Assembly: GCA_023386865.1 (NCBI GenBank)
Contig: JAEWIV010000509.1
Location: 1 to 24,065 of the forward strand
Length of the DNA stretch: 24,065 nucleotides
Direction: 5' to 3'
Source of the DNA: Pseudomonadota bacterium
GTDB lineage: Bacteria > Pseudomonadota > Alphaproteobacteria > Reyranellales > Reyranellaceae
Below the pieces are notes generated by a model. That model saw only the letters and a program-made list of their open reading frames with translations. It was not told the origin of the DNA and did not search any database. Below are positions 8,489-16,205 of this stretch, piece by piece; positions within the stretch are counted from its first letter, which is position 1; every line of letters starts with the position of its first letter. A program made the position numbers and the translations under genes.

Positions 8489-9994
8489 ATGGAAGGCATT
8501 GGCGACTTGATGGCGGGTTTCGCCGTCGTGCTGAGCTGGCAGAACGTCCTGTACATGGTGATCGGCATCGTGCTGGGCGTGATCATCGGCGTCCTGCCGG
8601 GGCTCGGCGGGGCGAACGGCGTGGCGATCCTGCTGCCGCTCACCTTCAGCATGTCGCCGACATCGGCGATCATCCTGTTGTCCTGCATCTACTGGGGCGC
8701 GCTGTTCGGCGGCGCCATCACGTCCATCCTGTTCAATATTCCGGGCGAGCCGTGGTCGGTCGCCACCACGTTCGACGGCCATCCGATGGCGCAGAACGGC
8801 AAGGCCGGCGAGGCGTTGACCGCGGCCTTCACCTCGTCCTTCGTCGGCGCGCTGTTCGCCGTCATCGTCATCACGCTCGCCGCCCCGTTGGTGGCGAGCT
8901 TCGCGCTGCAGTTCGGTCCGGCGGAGAAGTTCTCGGTATTCTTCCTGGCCTTCTGCAGCTTCGTCGGCATGGGCAAGGAGCCGGCGACCAAGACCACTGC
9001 GGCCATGATGCTGGGCTTTGCGCTCGCCGCCGTCGGCACCGACACGGTGACCGGCCAGCTTCGCCTCACCTTCGGTTCGCACGAGCTCCTGAGCGGCTTC
9101 GACTTCCTGGTGGCGGTGATCGGCCTGTTCGGCATCGGCGAGATCCTGCTCACCATGGAGGAAGGGCTGTCCTTCAAGGGCAAGGCCGCCAGCATCAACC
9201 CCGCCGTCGTATGGCAGACCTGGAAGGAGCTGCCGCGCTACTGGATGACCTCGTTGCGCTCCTGCCTGATCGGCTGCTGGATGGGCATCACGCCGGCCGG
9301 GGCGACGCCGGCCTCGTTCATGAGCTACGGCATCGCCAAGCGCGCCTCGCGCAAGGGCGACAAGTTCGGCCAGGGCGAGATCGAGGGCGTGGTGGCGCCC
9401 GAGACCGCGGCGCACGCCGCCGGCACTTCGGCGCTGCTGCCCATGCTGTCGCTCGGCGTGCCGGGCTCGCCCACGGCAGCCGTCCTGCTGGGCGGCCTGC
9501 TGATCTGGGGGCTGCAGCCGGGCCCGCTGCTGTTCGTCGAGCAGAAGGACTTCGTCTGGGGCCTGATCGCCAGCATGTATCTCGGCAATATCGTCGGGTT
9601 GATCGTCGTGCTGACGATGGTGCCGTTCTTTGCCGCGATCCTGCGCGTGCCGTTCAGCATCATCGCGCCGGTCATCCTGGTGATCTGCGCGATCGGCGCG
9701 TACACGGTGCACAACAACACCTTCGACATCGTGATGATGCTGGTGTTCGGCGTCGCCGGCTACTTCCTGAAGAAGTGCAACTATCCGCTGGCGCCGCTGG
9801 TCCTGGCGATCGTGTTGGGCGACAAGGCCGAGGAATCGTTCCGCCAGTCGTTGCTGATCTCCCAGGGCGGTCTCGGCGTCTTCTTCTCCAACGGTCTGGT
9901 CAGCACCATCATGGCCCTCGGCCTCGTCGCCCTGTTCTGGCCGGCGCTGTCGAACCTGTACGGACGCCTGCTCACCCCGCGCCGAGCCGCCTGA
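8489..9994 (+). CDS. tctA: Tripartite tricarboxylate transporter large permease TctA
   Basis: A 501-residue permease, normal length for TctA, with roughly 11-12 hydrophobic segments. Family signatures are visible: GVLPGLGGANGVAILLPLTF near residues 33-52, the FGGAITSILFNIPGEP stretch, and the second-half repeat PETAAHAAGTSALLPMLSLGVPGS. It forms the channel through which the TctC-bound acid is imported, driven by an ion gradient. An AAGGGA lies 11 bases before the ATG. It is the last gene of tctCBA; a pyrimidine/purine dyad (CTCTCCC.. at 10011 with GGGAGGAG at 10024-10031) lies shortly after its stop. Confidence 0.95.
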   Translation: MEGIGDLMAGFAVVLSWQNVLYMVIGIVLGVIIGVLPGLGGANGVAILLPLTFSMSPTSAIILLSCIYWGALFGGAITSILFNIPGEPWSVATTFDGHPMAQNGKAGEALTAAFTSSFVGALFAVIVITLAAPLVASFALQFGPAEKFSVFFLAFCSFVGMGKEPATKTTAAMMLGFALAAVGTDTVTGQLRLTFGSHELLSGFDFLVAVIGLFGIGEILLTMEEGLSFKGKAASINPAVVWQTWKELPRYWMTSLRSCLIGCWMGITPAGATPASFMSYGIAKRASRKGDKFGQGEIEGVVAPETAAHAAGTSALLPMLSLGVPGSPTAAVLLGGLLIWGLQPGPLLFVEQKDFVWGLIASMYLGNIVGLIVVLTMVPFFAAILRVPFSIIAPVILVICAIGAYTVHNNTFDIVMMLVFGVAGYFLKKCNYPLAPLVLAIVLGDKAEESFRQSLLISQGGLGVFFSNGLVSTIMALGLVALFWPALSNLYGRLLTPRRAA

Positions 9995-10387
9995 CGCTTT
10001 TTCATGTTTCCTCTCCCCCGCCAGGGAGGAGCCTGACTCGATCGCTGTGGCTTCGTCGCCACAGTGCGGCAGCCTCGTCGGAAAATCATCGGCCTGTGCT
10101 TGCCTGCAGACGCGCGGGAGCTTAGTTTCCGCGTCCTCGATGCCACTCCAGCCAGGGAGACGTTGATGACCAGCATCATGTTCAACGCCATCGCTCCCGT
10201 CGGCTGCGCACCGGACCCCGCCCGCTTCAGGCATTAGGTCTGGCCGCGGCCGCCGCCGCCGAGCGCGCGCCGCCTGCTTTTCGCCCTTCTGATCAATCGC
10301 GTCGTCGGACGTTGCCGGTCAGCCCGGTTTTCGATTCGAGCGACCTCTTGAGGAGCCATCGTCCCGTCACGGGCGTGGCATCGAGCA
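9995..10387. other. Intergenic stretch without a convincing gene
   Basis: A 393-bp gap between tctA and the ABC exporter. It holds a 7-bp hairpin CTGTGGC-N6-GCCACAG (10045-10064), a possible weak end for the tct transcript, and a GAGGAG at about 10349 with no suitable start after it. A 23-codon open frame (10166-10237, MTSIMFNAIAPVGC...) has a GGGAGA ribosome-like site, but coding is not supported otherwise. Longer antisense frames here lack recognisable motifs. The promoter of the ABC gene presumably lies in this stretch, but no clear hexamers were found. Confidence 0.6.
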
Positions 10388-12193
10388 ATGACTTTTCGCA
10401 ATACCGAGCGAGGGAATGACCCGCTCATCCGCACCATCCGGTTCGCCGCCGATCAATGGCGCCGGCAGTGGCGCCTGGCATCGGCCATGGCCGGCGGCCT
10501 CGTGCTGATCGCCGCCGCCGAGCTCGCCCTGCCGTTGCTTGCCGGTCGGATGGTCGACGCGCTGGCCGATGCCTCGCGCACACGCGACGCCGGCGTGCTC
10601 GACGCGCTCACCGCATTCGCGGCAATCGTCGGCCTCGGCATGGTGCTGGTAGCGCTGCGCTACGGCCTGTTCAGGGGCATCGTGCGGTTCACCTTGCGCA
10701 TGATGAGCGCGGTGGCGAACGAGACCTTCTGGCGCGTGCAGCGCTTTTCGACCGACTGGCATGCCAACAGCTTCGCCGGAGCCACGGTGCGCAAGGTGAC
10801 CCGCGGCATGTGGGCCTTCGACCTGCTGAACGACACCGTACTGGTGGCGCTTTGGCCGTCGTTCGTCGTGCTGCTCGGAGCAACGATCCTGTTCGGCTGG
10901 CATTGGCCGTTGATGGGGCTCGCGGTCGGCGTCGGCAGCATCCTCTACGTGCTGGTAACGGTGAAGCTTTCGCTGGACTACGTCACCCCCGCGGCGCGGC
11001 GATCCAATGCCTGGGACAGCCGCCTGGGCGGCGCCCTCGCCGACGCCGTGAGCTGCAACGCGGTCGTCAAGGCGTTCGGCGCCGAAGGGCGCGAGGACGC
11101 CCGCTTCGGCGGCGTTCTCGCGCGCTGGCGCTCGCGCACCTGGGCGACCTGGAGCAGGCATACCCTCACCGGCACCCTGCAGCAGGCGATCCTGATGGTG
11201 CTGCACGTCGTCGTGATCGGCCTTGCCCTGCTGTTCTGGTGGAAGGGCTCCGCGACGTTGGGCGACGTCACCTTCGTGCTGACGGCTTATGCCGTGGTCA
11301 GCGGGTACCTGCGCGACATCGGCCACCACGTCCACAACATCCAGAAGTCGACCAGCGACCTCGAGGAGCTGGTCGCATTCCACGACCAGCCGATGGGCGT
11401 CGAAAACCGCCCTGATGCCACGGAACTGACGATCGAGCGCGGCGAGATCCATTTCGACCGGGTGCGCTTTCGCTATCCGGCGCTCGATCGGCAGGTCTAC
11501 GACGGATTGTCGGTCCGCATTCCAGCCGGCGAGCGCGTCGGGCTCGTCGGGAAGTCGGGCTCGGGCAAGACGACGTTCGTCAAGCTCGTGCAGCGGCTCT
11601 ACGACCTGGAGGGCGGGCGTATCACGATCGACGGCCAGAATGTCGCCGGCGTCACCCAGGAGAGCCTGCGCCGCCAGGTGGCGATCGTCCAACAGGAGCC
11701 GCTGCTGTTCCACCGCTCGCTCGCCGAGAACATCGCCTACGGCCGGCCCGACGCCACGACGGCCGAGATCGAGGCGGCGGCGCGACTTGCCCACGCCGAC
11801 GACTTCATCGAGCGGCTGCCGCAGCGCTATGCCACGCTGGTCGGCGAGCGCGGCGTCAAGCTGTCGGGCGGCGAGCGTCAGCGCGTGGCGCTGGCGCGCG
11901 CCTTCCTGGCCGATGCGCCGATCCTGATCCTGGACGAGGCGACGTCGAGCCTCGACAGCGAGTCGGAAGCCCTGATCCAGGACGCCATGCACAGCCTGAT
12001 GAAGGGCCGCACGACGCTGGTCATCGCCCACCGCCTGTCGACGGTGCGCGAGCTCGACCGGATCCTGGTCTTCGACCACGGCTGCATCGTCGAGGACGGC
12101 AACCATGGCGCCCTGATGCGGCTCAAGGGCGGGATCTACCGCCGTCTGGTCGAACGCCAAGCTGAAGGCATGGATGACGATTTGGCGGCGTAG
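10388..12193 (+). CDS. ABC exporter, fused transmembrane and ATP-binding domains
   Basis: A 601-residue half-transporter of the MsbA-like exporter type, expected to dimerise in the inner membrane. Residues about 30-320 form the six-helix membrane domain. The ATPase domain follows: Walker A GKSGSGKT (388-395), Q-loop Gln436, signature LSGGERQ (492-498), Walker B ILILDE (512-517) and switch His548. All catalytic residues are present. The transported substrate is unknown. No periplasmic adaptor or outer-membrane gene is adjacent, and no link to the oxalate genes is evident. The ATG at 10388 has no strong ribosome site, so the start is less certain than the reading frame. An 11-bp hairpin sits 28 bases after the stop. 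Confidence 0.9.
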   Translation: MTFRNTERGNDPLIRTIRFAADQWRRQWRLASAMAGGLVLIAAAELALPLLAGRMVDALADASRTRDAGVLDALTAFAAIVGLGMVLVALRYGLFRGIVRFTLRMMSAVANETFWRVQRFSTDWHANSFAGATVRKVTRGMWAFDLLNDTVLVALWPSFVVLLGATILFGWHWPLMGLAVGVGSILYVLVTVKLSLDYVTPAARRSNAWDSRLGGALADAVSCNAVVKAFGAEGREDARFGGVLARWRSRTWATWSRHTLTGTLQQAILMVLHVVVIGLALLFWWKGSATLGDVTFVLTAYAVVSGYLRDIGHHVHNIQKSTSDLEELVAFHDQPMGVENRPDATELTIERGEIHFDRVRFRYPALDRQVYDGLSVRIPAGERVGLVGKSGSGKTTFVKLVQRLYDLEGGRITIDGQNVAGVTQESLRRQVAIVQQEPLLFHRSLAENIAYGRPDATTAEIEAAARLAHADDFIERLPQRYATLVGERGVKLSGGERQRVALARAFLADAPILILDEATSSLDSESEALIQDAMHSLMKGRTTLVIAHRLSTVRELDRILVFDHGCIVEDGNHGALMRLKGGIYRRLVERQAEGMDDDLAA

Positions 12194-12221
12194 TTGTCGA
12201 GCGTTGCGCAATTATATGTCG

Positions 12222-12249
12222 CGGCGGACCATTGAATGATGGTCCGCCG
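12222..12249 (+). terminator. Strong hairpin between the ABC gene and the GntR gene
   Basis: A perfect 11-bp stem CGGCGGACCAT (12222-12232) with ATGGTCCGCCG (12239-12249) and a 6-base loop TGAATG. It lies 28 bases after the ABC exporter stop. There is no U tract, so it may be a rho-aided 3' end. It could also be a regulatory dyad of the following GntR operon, since it sits within 55 bases of that start. Confidence 0.5.
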
Positions 12250-12253
12250 TGGT

Positions 12254-12265
12254 ATTATGAATAAT
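12254..12265. promoter_or_regulatory. AT-rich dyad before the GntR gene, candidate operator
   Basis: ATTAT-GA-ATAAT (12254-12265) is a perfect AT-rich palindrome in otherwise GC-rich DNA, 34 bases before the GntR start. Position and symmetry suit an autoregulatory site or overlap with a -10 element; the FCD-type GntR proteins bind short palindromes in such places. Function is inferred. Confidence 0.4.
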
Positions 12266-12299
12266 GTATTCGTTGGTTGGCAGGAGGGACGCCGTTTCC

Positions 12300-12989
12300 A
12301 TGAGCGAAGCGCGCCTGGTGGTTGCCCCGATCGACAGTCGGGAGACGTTCAAGGACAAGGCCTACGCGGCCTTGCGCAACGTCATCATGTCCTCGGACAT
12401 CTACCGCTCGCGCACCGACATCCGGCTCGACGAACGGCAGCTCGCACAGGATTTCGGCATCTCGCGCACCCCGGTGCGCGAGGCCATGGCGCAGCTCGAA
12501 CGTGAAGGTTTCGTGCGCTCGGTGCCGCGCCGCGGCGTCTACGTCGTGCGCAAGACCAAGCAGGAAGTGATCGAGCTGATCCAGGCCTGGGCGGCGCTCG
12601 AGAGCATGGCCGCGCGGCTGATCACCGAATACGCCAGCGACGAGGACATCGCCGGCCTGCGACGGATGTTCACGACCTTCGAGGGCGACAAGCTGCACGC
12701 CAAGCTCGACGAGTACTCCGAGGTCAACATCGCCTTCCACCAGAGCATCATCGAGCTCAGCGGCAACCAGGCGCTGATCCGGCTGGCGGAGAACCTGTTC
12801 ACTCACATGCGCATGATCCGCGGCGCCACGATCGGCGAGGACGACCGCGTCGAGCGCTCGATCCGCGATCACATGAACATCATCCAGGCGCTCGAAGCGC
12901 GCGATACCGAGCGCGCCGAGGACCTGGTGCGCCAGCATGCGCTCGGCCTCGCCGAGCATGTCGGCAAGCACGCAGACTATCTGGACTGA
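12300..12989 (+). CDS. GntR family regulator with FCD ligand domain, probable oxalate operon regulator
   Basis: A 229-residue FadR-like regulator. The winged helix (about 18-86) has the family motif LAQDFGISRTPVREAMAQLEREGFV (48-72). The FCD helical ligand domain follows. Expected metal/ligand histidines are visible at His147, His191 and His213; the usual acidic ligand before the first His is Asn143 here. I chose the ATG at 12300 because GGAGGG (12283-12288) precedes it; an ATG at 12264 would add 12 residues but overlaps the AT-rich dyad. It is followed 25 bases later by oxc on the same strand and is likely the first gene of that operon. The effector may be oxalyl-CoA, formyl-CoA or oxalate; this is a guess from context. 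Confidence 0.9.
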   Translation: MSEARLVVAPIDSRETFKDKAYAALRNVIMSSDIYRSRTDIRLDERQLAQDFGISRTPVREAMAQLEREGFVRSVPRRGVYVVRKTKQEVIELIQAWAALESMAARLITEYASDEDIAGLRRMFTTFEGDKLHAKLDEYSEVNIAFHQSIIELSGNQALIRLAENLFTHMRMIRGATIGEDDRVERSIRDHMNIIQALEARDTERAEDLVRQHALGLAEHVGKHADYLD

Positions 12990-13014
12990 CGAGAGAGCAA
13001 TTCGGGAGGACCCA

Positions 13015-14745
13015 ATGGCCGAGGCAGCAATCAAGGAAACAGTGGACGCGACCGAGGAGCTGACGGACGGCTTCAGCCTCGTCATCGATGCCATGAAGCT
13101 GAACGGCATCGACACGATCTACGGCGTGCCGGGCATTCCCATCACCGACCTCGGCCGTCTGGCGCAGGCCGCCGGCATCCGCGTGCTGTCGTTCCGCCAC
13201 GAGCAGAACGCCGGCTACGCCGCGGCGATCGCGGGCTTCCTCACCAAGAAGCCCGGCGTCTGCCTGACCGTATCGGCGCCCGGCTTCCTCAACGGCCTGA
13301 CGGCGCTCGCCCACGCCACCACCAACTGCTTCCCCATGATCCTGGTCTCGGGCTCGTCGGAGCGCGAGATCGTCGACCTGCAGCAGGGCGACTACGAGGA
13401 GATGGATCAGCTCGCCATCGCCAAGCCTCTCTGCAAGGCCGCCTTCCGCGTGCTGCACGCCCAGGACATCGGCATCGGCTTCGCCCGCGCGATCCGCGCC
13501 GCCGTCTCCGGCCGTCCGGGCGGCGTCTATCTCGACTTGCCGGCGAAGCTGTTCGCGCAAGTGATGAACGCCGACGCCGGCGCGAAGTCGCTGGTCAAGG
13601 TGATCGACGCCGCGCCGGCACAGATCCCCTCGCCCGCCGCCGTGAAGCGCGCGCTCGATGTGTTGAAGGCCGCCAAGCGGCCGCTGATCATCCTGGGCAA
13701 GGGCGCTGCCTATGCCCAGGCCGACGACGCCATCAAGGCGCTGGTCGAGAAGAGCGGCGCGCCCTTCCTGCCGATGAGCATGGCCAAGGGCCTGCTGTCG
13801 GACATGCATCCGCAGTGCGCCGGCGCCGCCCGCTCGACGGTGCTGAAGGACTCCGACGTCGTCATGCTGATCGGCGCCCGGCTTAACTGGCTGCTGTCGC
13901 ACGGCAAGGGCAAGACCTGGGGCGATGCCCCCAAGAAGTTCATCCAGGTCGACATCGAGCCGCGCGAGATGGACAGCAACGTCGAGATCGCAGCCCCGGT
14001 CGTCGGCGACATCGGCTCCTGCGTCCAGGCGTTGCTCGACGGCATGGGCGGCAGCTGGCAGGCCGCACCGGCCGACTGGACGGGTGCGGTCAAGGCCAAG
14101 CGCGACGAGAACGTCGCCAAGATGGCGCCGCGCTTCATGAACAACAAGTCGCCGATGGACTATCACGGCGCGCTGGGCGCGCTGCGGACCATCATCAAGG
14201 AGCGCCCGGAGACGATCCTGGTCAACGAGGGCGCCAACACGCTCGACCTCGCGCGCGGCGCGATCGACATGTACAAGCCGCGCAAGCGGCTCGACGTCGG
14301 CACCTGGGGCGTCATGGGCGTCGGCATGGGCTCGGCCATCGCCGCCGCCGTCGAGACCGGCCATCCCGTGCTCGCGGTCGAGGGCGACAGCGCCTTCGGC
14401 TTCTGCGGCATGGAGATCGAGACGATCTGCCGATACGAGCTGCCGGTCTGCGTCGTGGTCTTCAACAACGACGGCATCTATCGCGGCGACGGCGTGAACA
14501 CCGGCGGCGGCTCGGACCCGGCGACGACGGCGTTCGTGAAGGGCGCGCGCTACGACAAGATGGCCGAGGCCTTCGGCGGCGTCGGCGTCAACGCCACGAC
14601 GCCCGACGAGCTGAAGCGTGCGGTCAACGAGGCGCTCGACTCGAAGAAGCCGACATTGATCAATGCCGTCATCGACCCCGCCGCCGGCGCCGAGAGTGGC
14701 CGCATCGGCAACCTCAATCCGCAAAGCAAGCTGCGCAAGAAGTAG
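13015..14745 (+). CDS. oxc: Oxalyl-CoA decarboxylase
   Basis: A 576-residue thiamine diphosphate enzyme converting oxalyl-CoA to formyl-CoA and CO2. The N-terminal TPP domain shows YGVPGIPITDLGR (36-48) and the activating Glu63 in RHEQNAGYAA. The central domain (about 200-345) is the ADP/CoA-binding fold. The C-terminal pyrophosphate domain has GDSAFGF (457-463) and the metal-binding NND (484-486), followed by GIYRGDG. The ESGRI stretch (560-564) matches the C-terminal active-site serine region of the Oxalobacter enzyme. These features separate it from acetolactate synthase and benzoylformate decarboxylase. The ATG at 13015 follows GGGAGGA by 4 bases. It is followed 25 bases later by frc, the enzyme that supplies its substrate. 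Confidence 0.96.
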   Translation: MAEAAIKETVDATEELTDGFSLVIDAMKLNGIDTIYGVPGIPITDLGRLAQAAGIRVLSFRHEQNAGYAAAIAGFLTKKPGVCLTVSAPGFLNGLTALAHATTNCFPMILVSGSSEREIVDLQQGDYEEMDQLAIAKPLCKAAFRVLHAQDIGIGFARAIRAAVSGRPGGVYLDLPAKLFAQVMNADAGAKSLVKVIDAAPAQIPSPAAVKRALDVLKAAKRPLIILGKGAAYAQADDAIKALVEKSGAPFLPMSMAKGLLSDMHPQCAGAARSTVLKDSDVVMLIGARLNWLLSHGKGKTWGDAPKKFIQVDIEPREMDSNVEIAAPVVGDIGSCVQALLDGMGGSWQAAPADWTGAVKAKRDENVAKMAPRFMNNKSPMDYHGALGALRTIIKERPETILVNEGANTLDLARGAIDMYKPRKRLDVGTWGVMGVGMGSAIAAAVETGHPVLAVEGDSAFGFCGMEIETICRYELPVCVVVFNNDGIYRGDGVNTGGGSDPATTAFVKGARYDKMAEAFGGVGVNATTPDELKRAVNEALDSKKPTLINAVIDPAAGAESGRIGNLNPQSKLRKK

Positions 14746-14770
14746 CACCTACGAGAACCGGAGAAGAAAC

Positions 14771-16201
14771 ATGGCGAAGAAGAAAGCCCTCAAGACGAAA
14801 AGCAAGACCAAGGCACCGAAGAAAGCGGCCAAGGCGGCGAAACGGCCGGCACTGAAAGTCGTGGCGAAGAAGGCGAACGGAAACGGCCTGCCGAAGGTCT
14901 CGTCCAAGCCTTGGGGCAAGGACGGCAAGGCGCTCGATGGCGTGAAGATCCTCGACTTCACCCACGTCCAGTCGGGCCCGACCTGCACGCAGCTTCTGGC
15001 GTGGTTCGGCGCCGACGTGATCAAGGTCGAGCGTCCGGGCACCGGCGACATCACCCGCGGCCAGCTGCAGGACATCCCGGGGGTCGACAGCCTCTATTTC
15101 ACGATGCTCAACCACAACAAGCGCTCGATCACGCTCGATTCGAAGAGCAAGGAAGGCATGAAGGTGCTGGAGCGCCTGGTGAAGACCTGCGACGTGCTGG
15201 TCGAGAATTTCGCACCCGGCGCGCTCGACCGCATGGGCCTCACCTGGGAACGCATCCATTCGTGGAACCCGCGCATGATCGTGGCCTCGGTGAAGGGCTT
15301 CGGCCCGGGGCCCTACGAGGACTGCAAGGTCTACGAGAACGTGGCGCAATGCGCCGGCGGCGCGGCATCGACCACCGGCTTCCACGACGGCATCCCGCTG
15401 GTCACCGGCGCGCAGATCGGAGATTCCGGCACCGGCCTGCACCTGGCGCTGGGCATCGTCAGCGCCCTCTATCAGCGCATGCGCACCGGCCGCGGCCAGC
15501 GCGTGCTGGCCTCGATGCAGGACGGCGTGCTGAACCTCTGCTGCGTGAAGCTGCGCGACCAGCAGCGTTTGGCCCACGGACCGCTGAAGGAATACACGCA
15601 GTACGGCGAGGGCATCCCGTTCGGCGATGCCACGCCGCGCGCCGGCAACGATTCCGGCGGCGGCCAGCCGGGCGTCATCCTGAAGTGCAAGGGCTGGGAG
15701 ACCGATCCCAACGCCTACATCTACTTCATCACCCAGGCGCCGGTGTGGGAGAAGATCTGCGACCTGATCGGCGAGCCCGACTGGAAGACCCATCCGGACT
15801 ATGCAAAGCCGCCGGCCCGCCTGCCGCGGCTGAAGCAGATCTTCTCGCGCATCGAGCAGTGGACCATGACCAAGACCAAGTTCGAGGTCATGAACGAGTG
15901 CAACGCGCTCGACATTCCGGTCGGCCCGATCCTGTCGATGAAGGAGCTGGCCGAGGAGCCGTCGCTGCGCCACACCGGCACCGTCGTCGAGGTCGATCAC
16001 CCGACGCGCGGCAAATACCTGTCGGTCGGCAATCCGATCAAGCTCTCCGACTCGATCAGCGACGTGAAGCGCTCGCCGCTGCTCGGCGAGCACACCGACG
16101 AGATCCTGAGCAAGGTGCTGAAGTTCACGCCGCGCGAGATCGCCGAGATCAAGTCGTCGGGTGCGACCGGCGAGGCCCCCAAGGCACAGGCTGCGGAGTA
16201 A
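14771..16201 (+). CDS. frc: Formyl-CoA:oxalate CoA-transferase with Lys/Ala-rich N-terminal extension
   Basis: A class III CoA-transferase moving CoA from formyl-CoA to oxalate, giving formate and oxalyl-CoA. The core begins at LDGVKILDFTHVQSGP (55-70) and matches the Oxalobacter enzyme closely, including SLYFTM, VYENVAQCAGGAA and LLGEHTDE. The catalytic aspartate is Asp218 (GAQIGDSG), equivalent to Asp169 there. The glycine loop is SGGGQPG, and the position of Trp48 is Gln98 (ITRGQLQD). The protein is 476 residues, about 48 longer than usual. The extra N terminus is rich in Lys and Ala, like a histone H1 tail. It seems genuinely translated: GGAG lies 7 bases before the ATG and no other in-frame ATG occurs before residue 111. 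Its stop is 4 bases before the next gene. Confidence 0.95.
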   Translation: MAKKKALKTKSKTKAPKKAAKAAKRPALKVVAKKANGNGLPKVSSKPWGKDGKALDGVKILDFTHVQSGPTCTQLLAWFGADVIKVERPGTGDITRGQLQDIPGVDSLYFTMLNHNKRSITLDSKSKEGMKVLERLVKTCDVLVENFAPGALDRMGLTWERIHSWNPRMIVASVKGFGPGPYEDCKVYENVAQCAGGAASTTGFHDGIPLVTGAQIGDSGTGLHLALGIVSALYQRMRTGRGQRVLASMQDGVLNLCCVKLRDQQRLAHGPLKEYTQYGEGIPFGDATPRAGNDSGGGQPGVILKCKGWETDPNAYIYFITQAPVWEKICDLIGEPDWKTHPDYAKPPARLPRLKQIFSRIEQWTMTKTKFEVMNECNALDIPVGPILSMKELAEEPSLRHTGTVVEVDHPTRGKYLSVGNPIKLSDSISDVKRSPLLGEHTDEILSKVLKFTPREIAEIKSSGATGEAPKAQAAE

Positions 16202-16205
16202 CACC

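Noticed and set aside
10009..10031. Third copy of the CCTCCCC...GAGG repeat after tctA
   Set aside because: Only a short pyrimidine/purine dyad is shared; the GAGGTG and CGGAGGGGTC parts are missing.
8381..10234. Long minus-strand frame opposite tctA
   Set aside because: Antisense of a clear TctA permease; composition is low in complexity and no motif is present.
10367..12211. Minus-strand frame of 614 codons opposite the ABC exporter
   Set aside because: The plus strand has all ABC ATPase motifs in order; the antisense frame is a codon-bias artefact.
13015..14745. Acetolactate synthase large subunit
   Set aside because: Same TPP superfamily, but the GIYRGDG and ESGRI regions and pairing with frc point to oxalyl-CoA decarboxylase.
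12880..14748. Minus-strand frame of 622 codons opposite oxc
   Set aside because: Oxc is fully supported on the plus strand; the antisense product has no recognisable domain.
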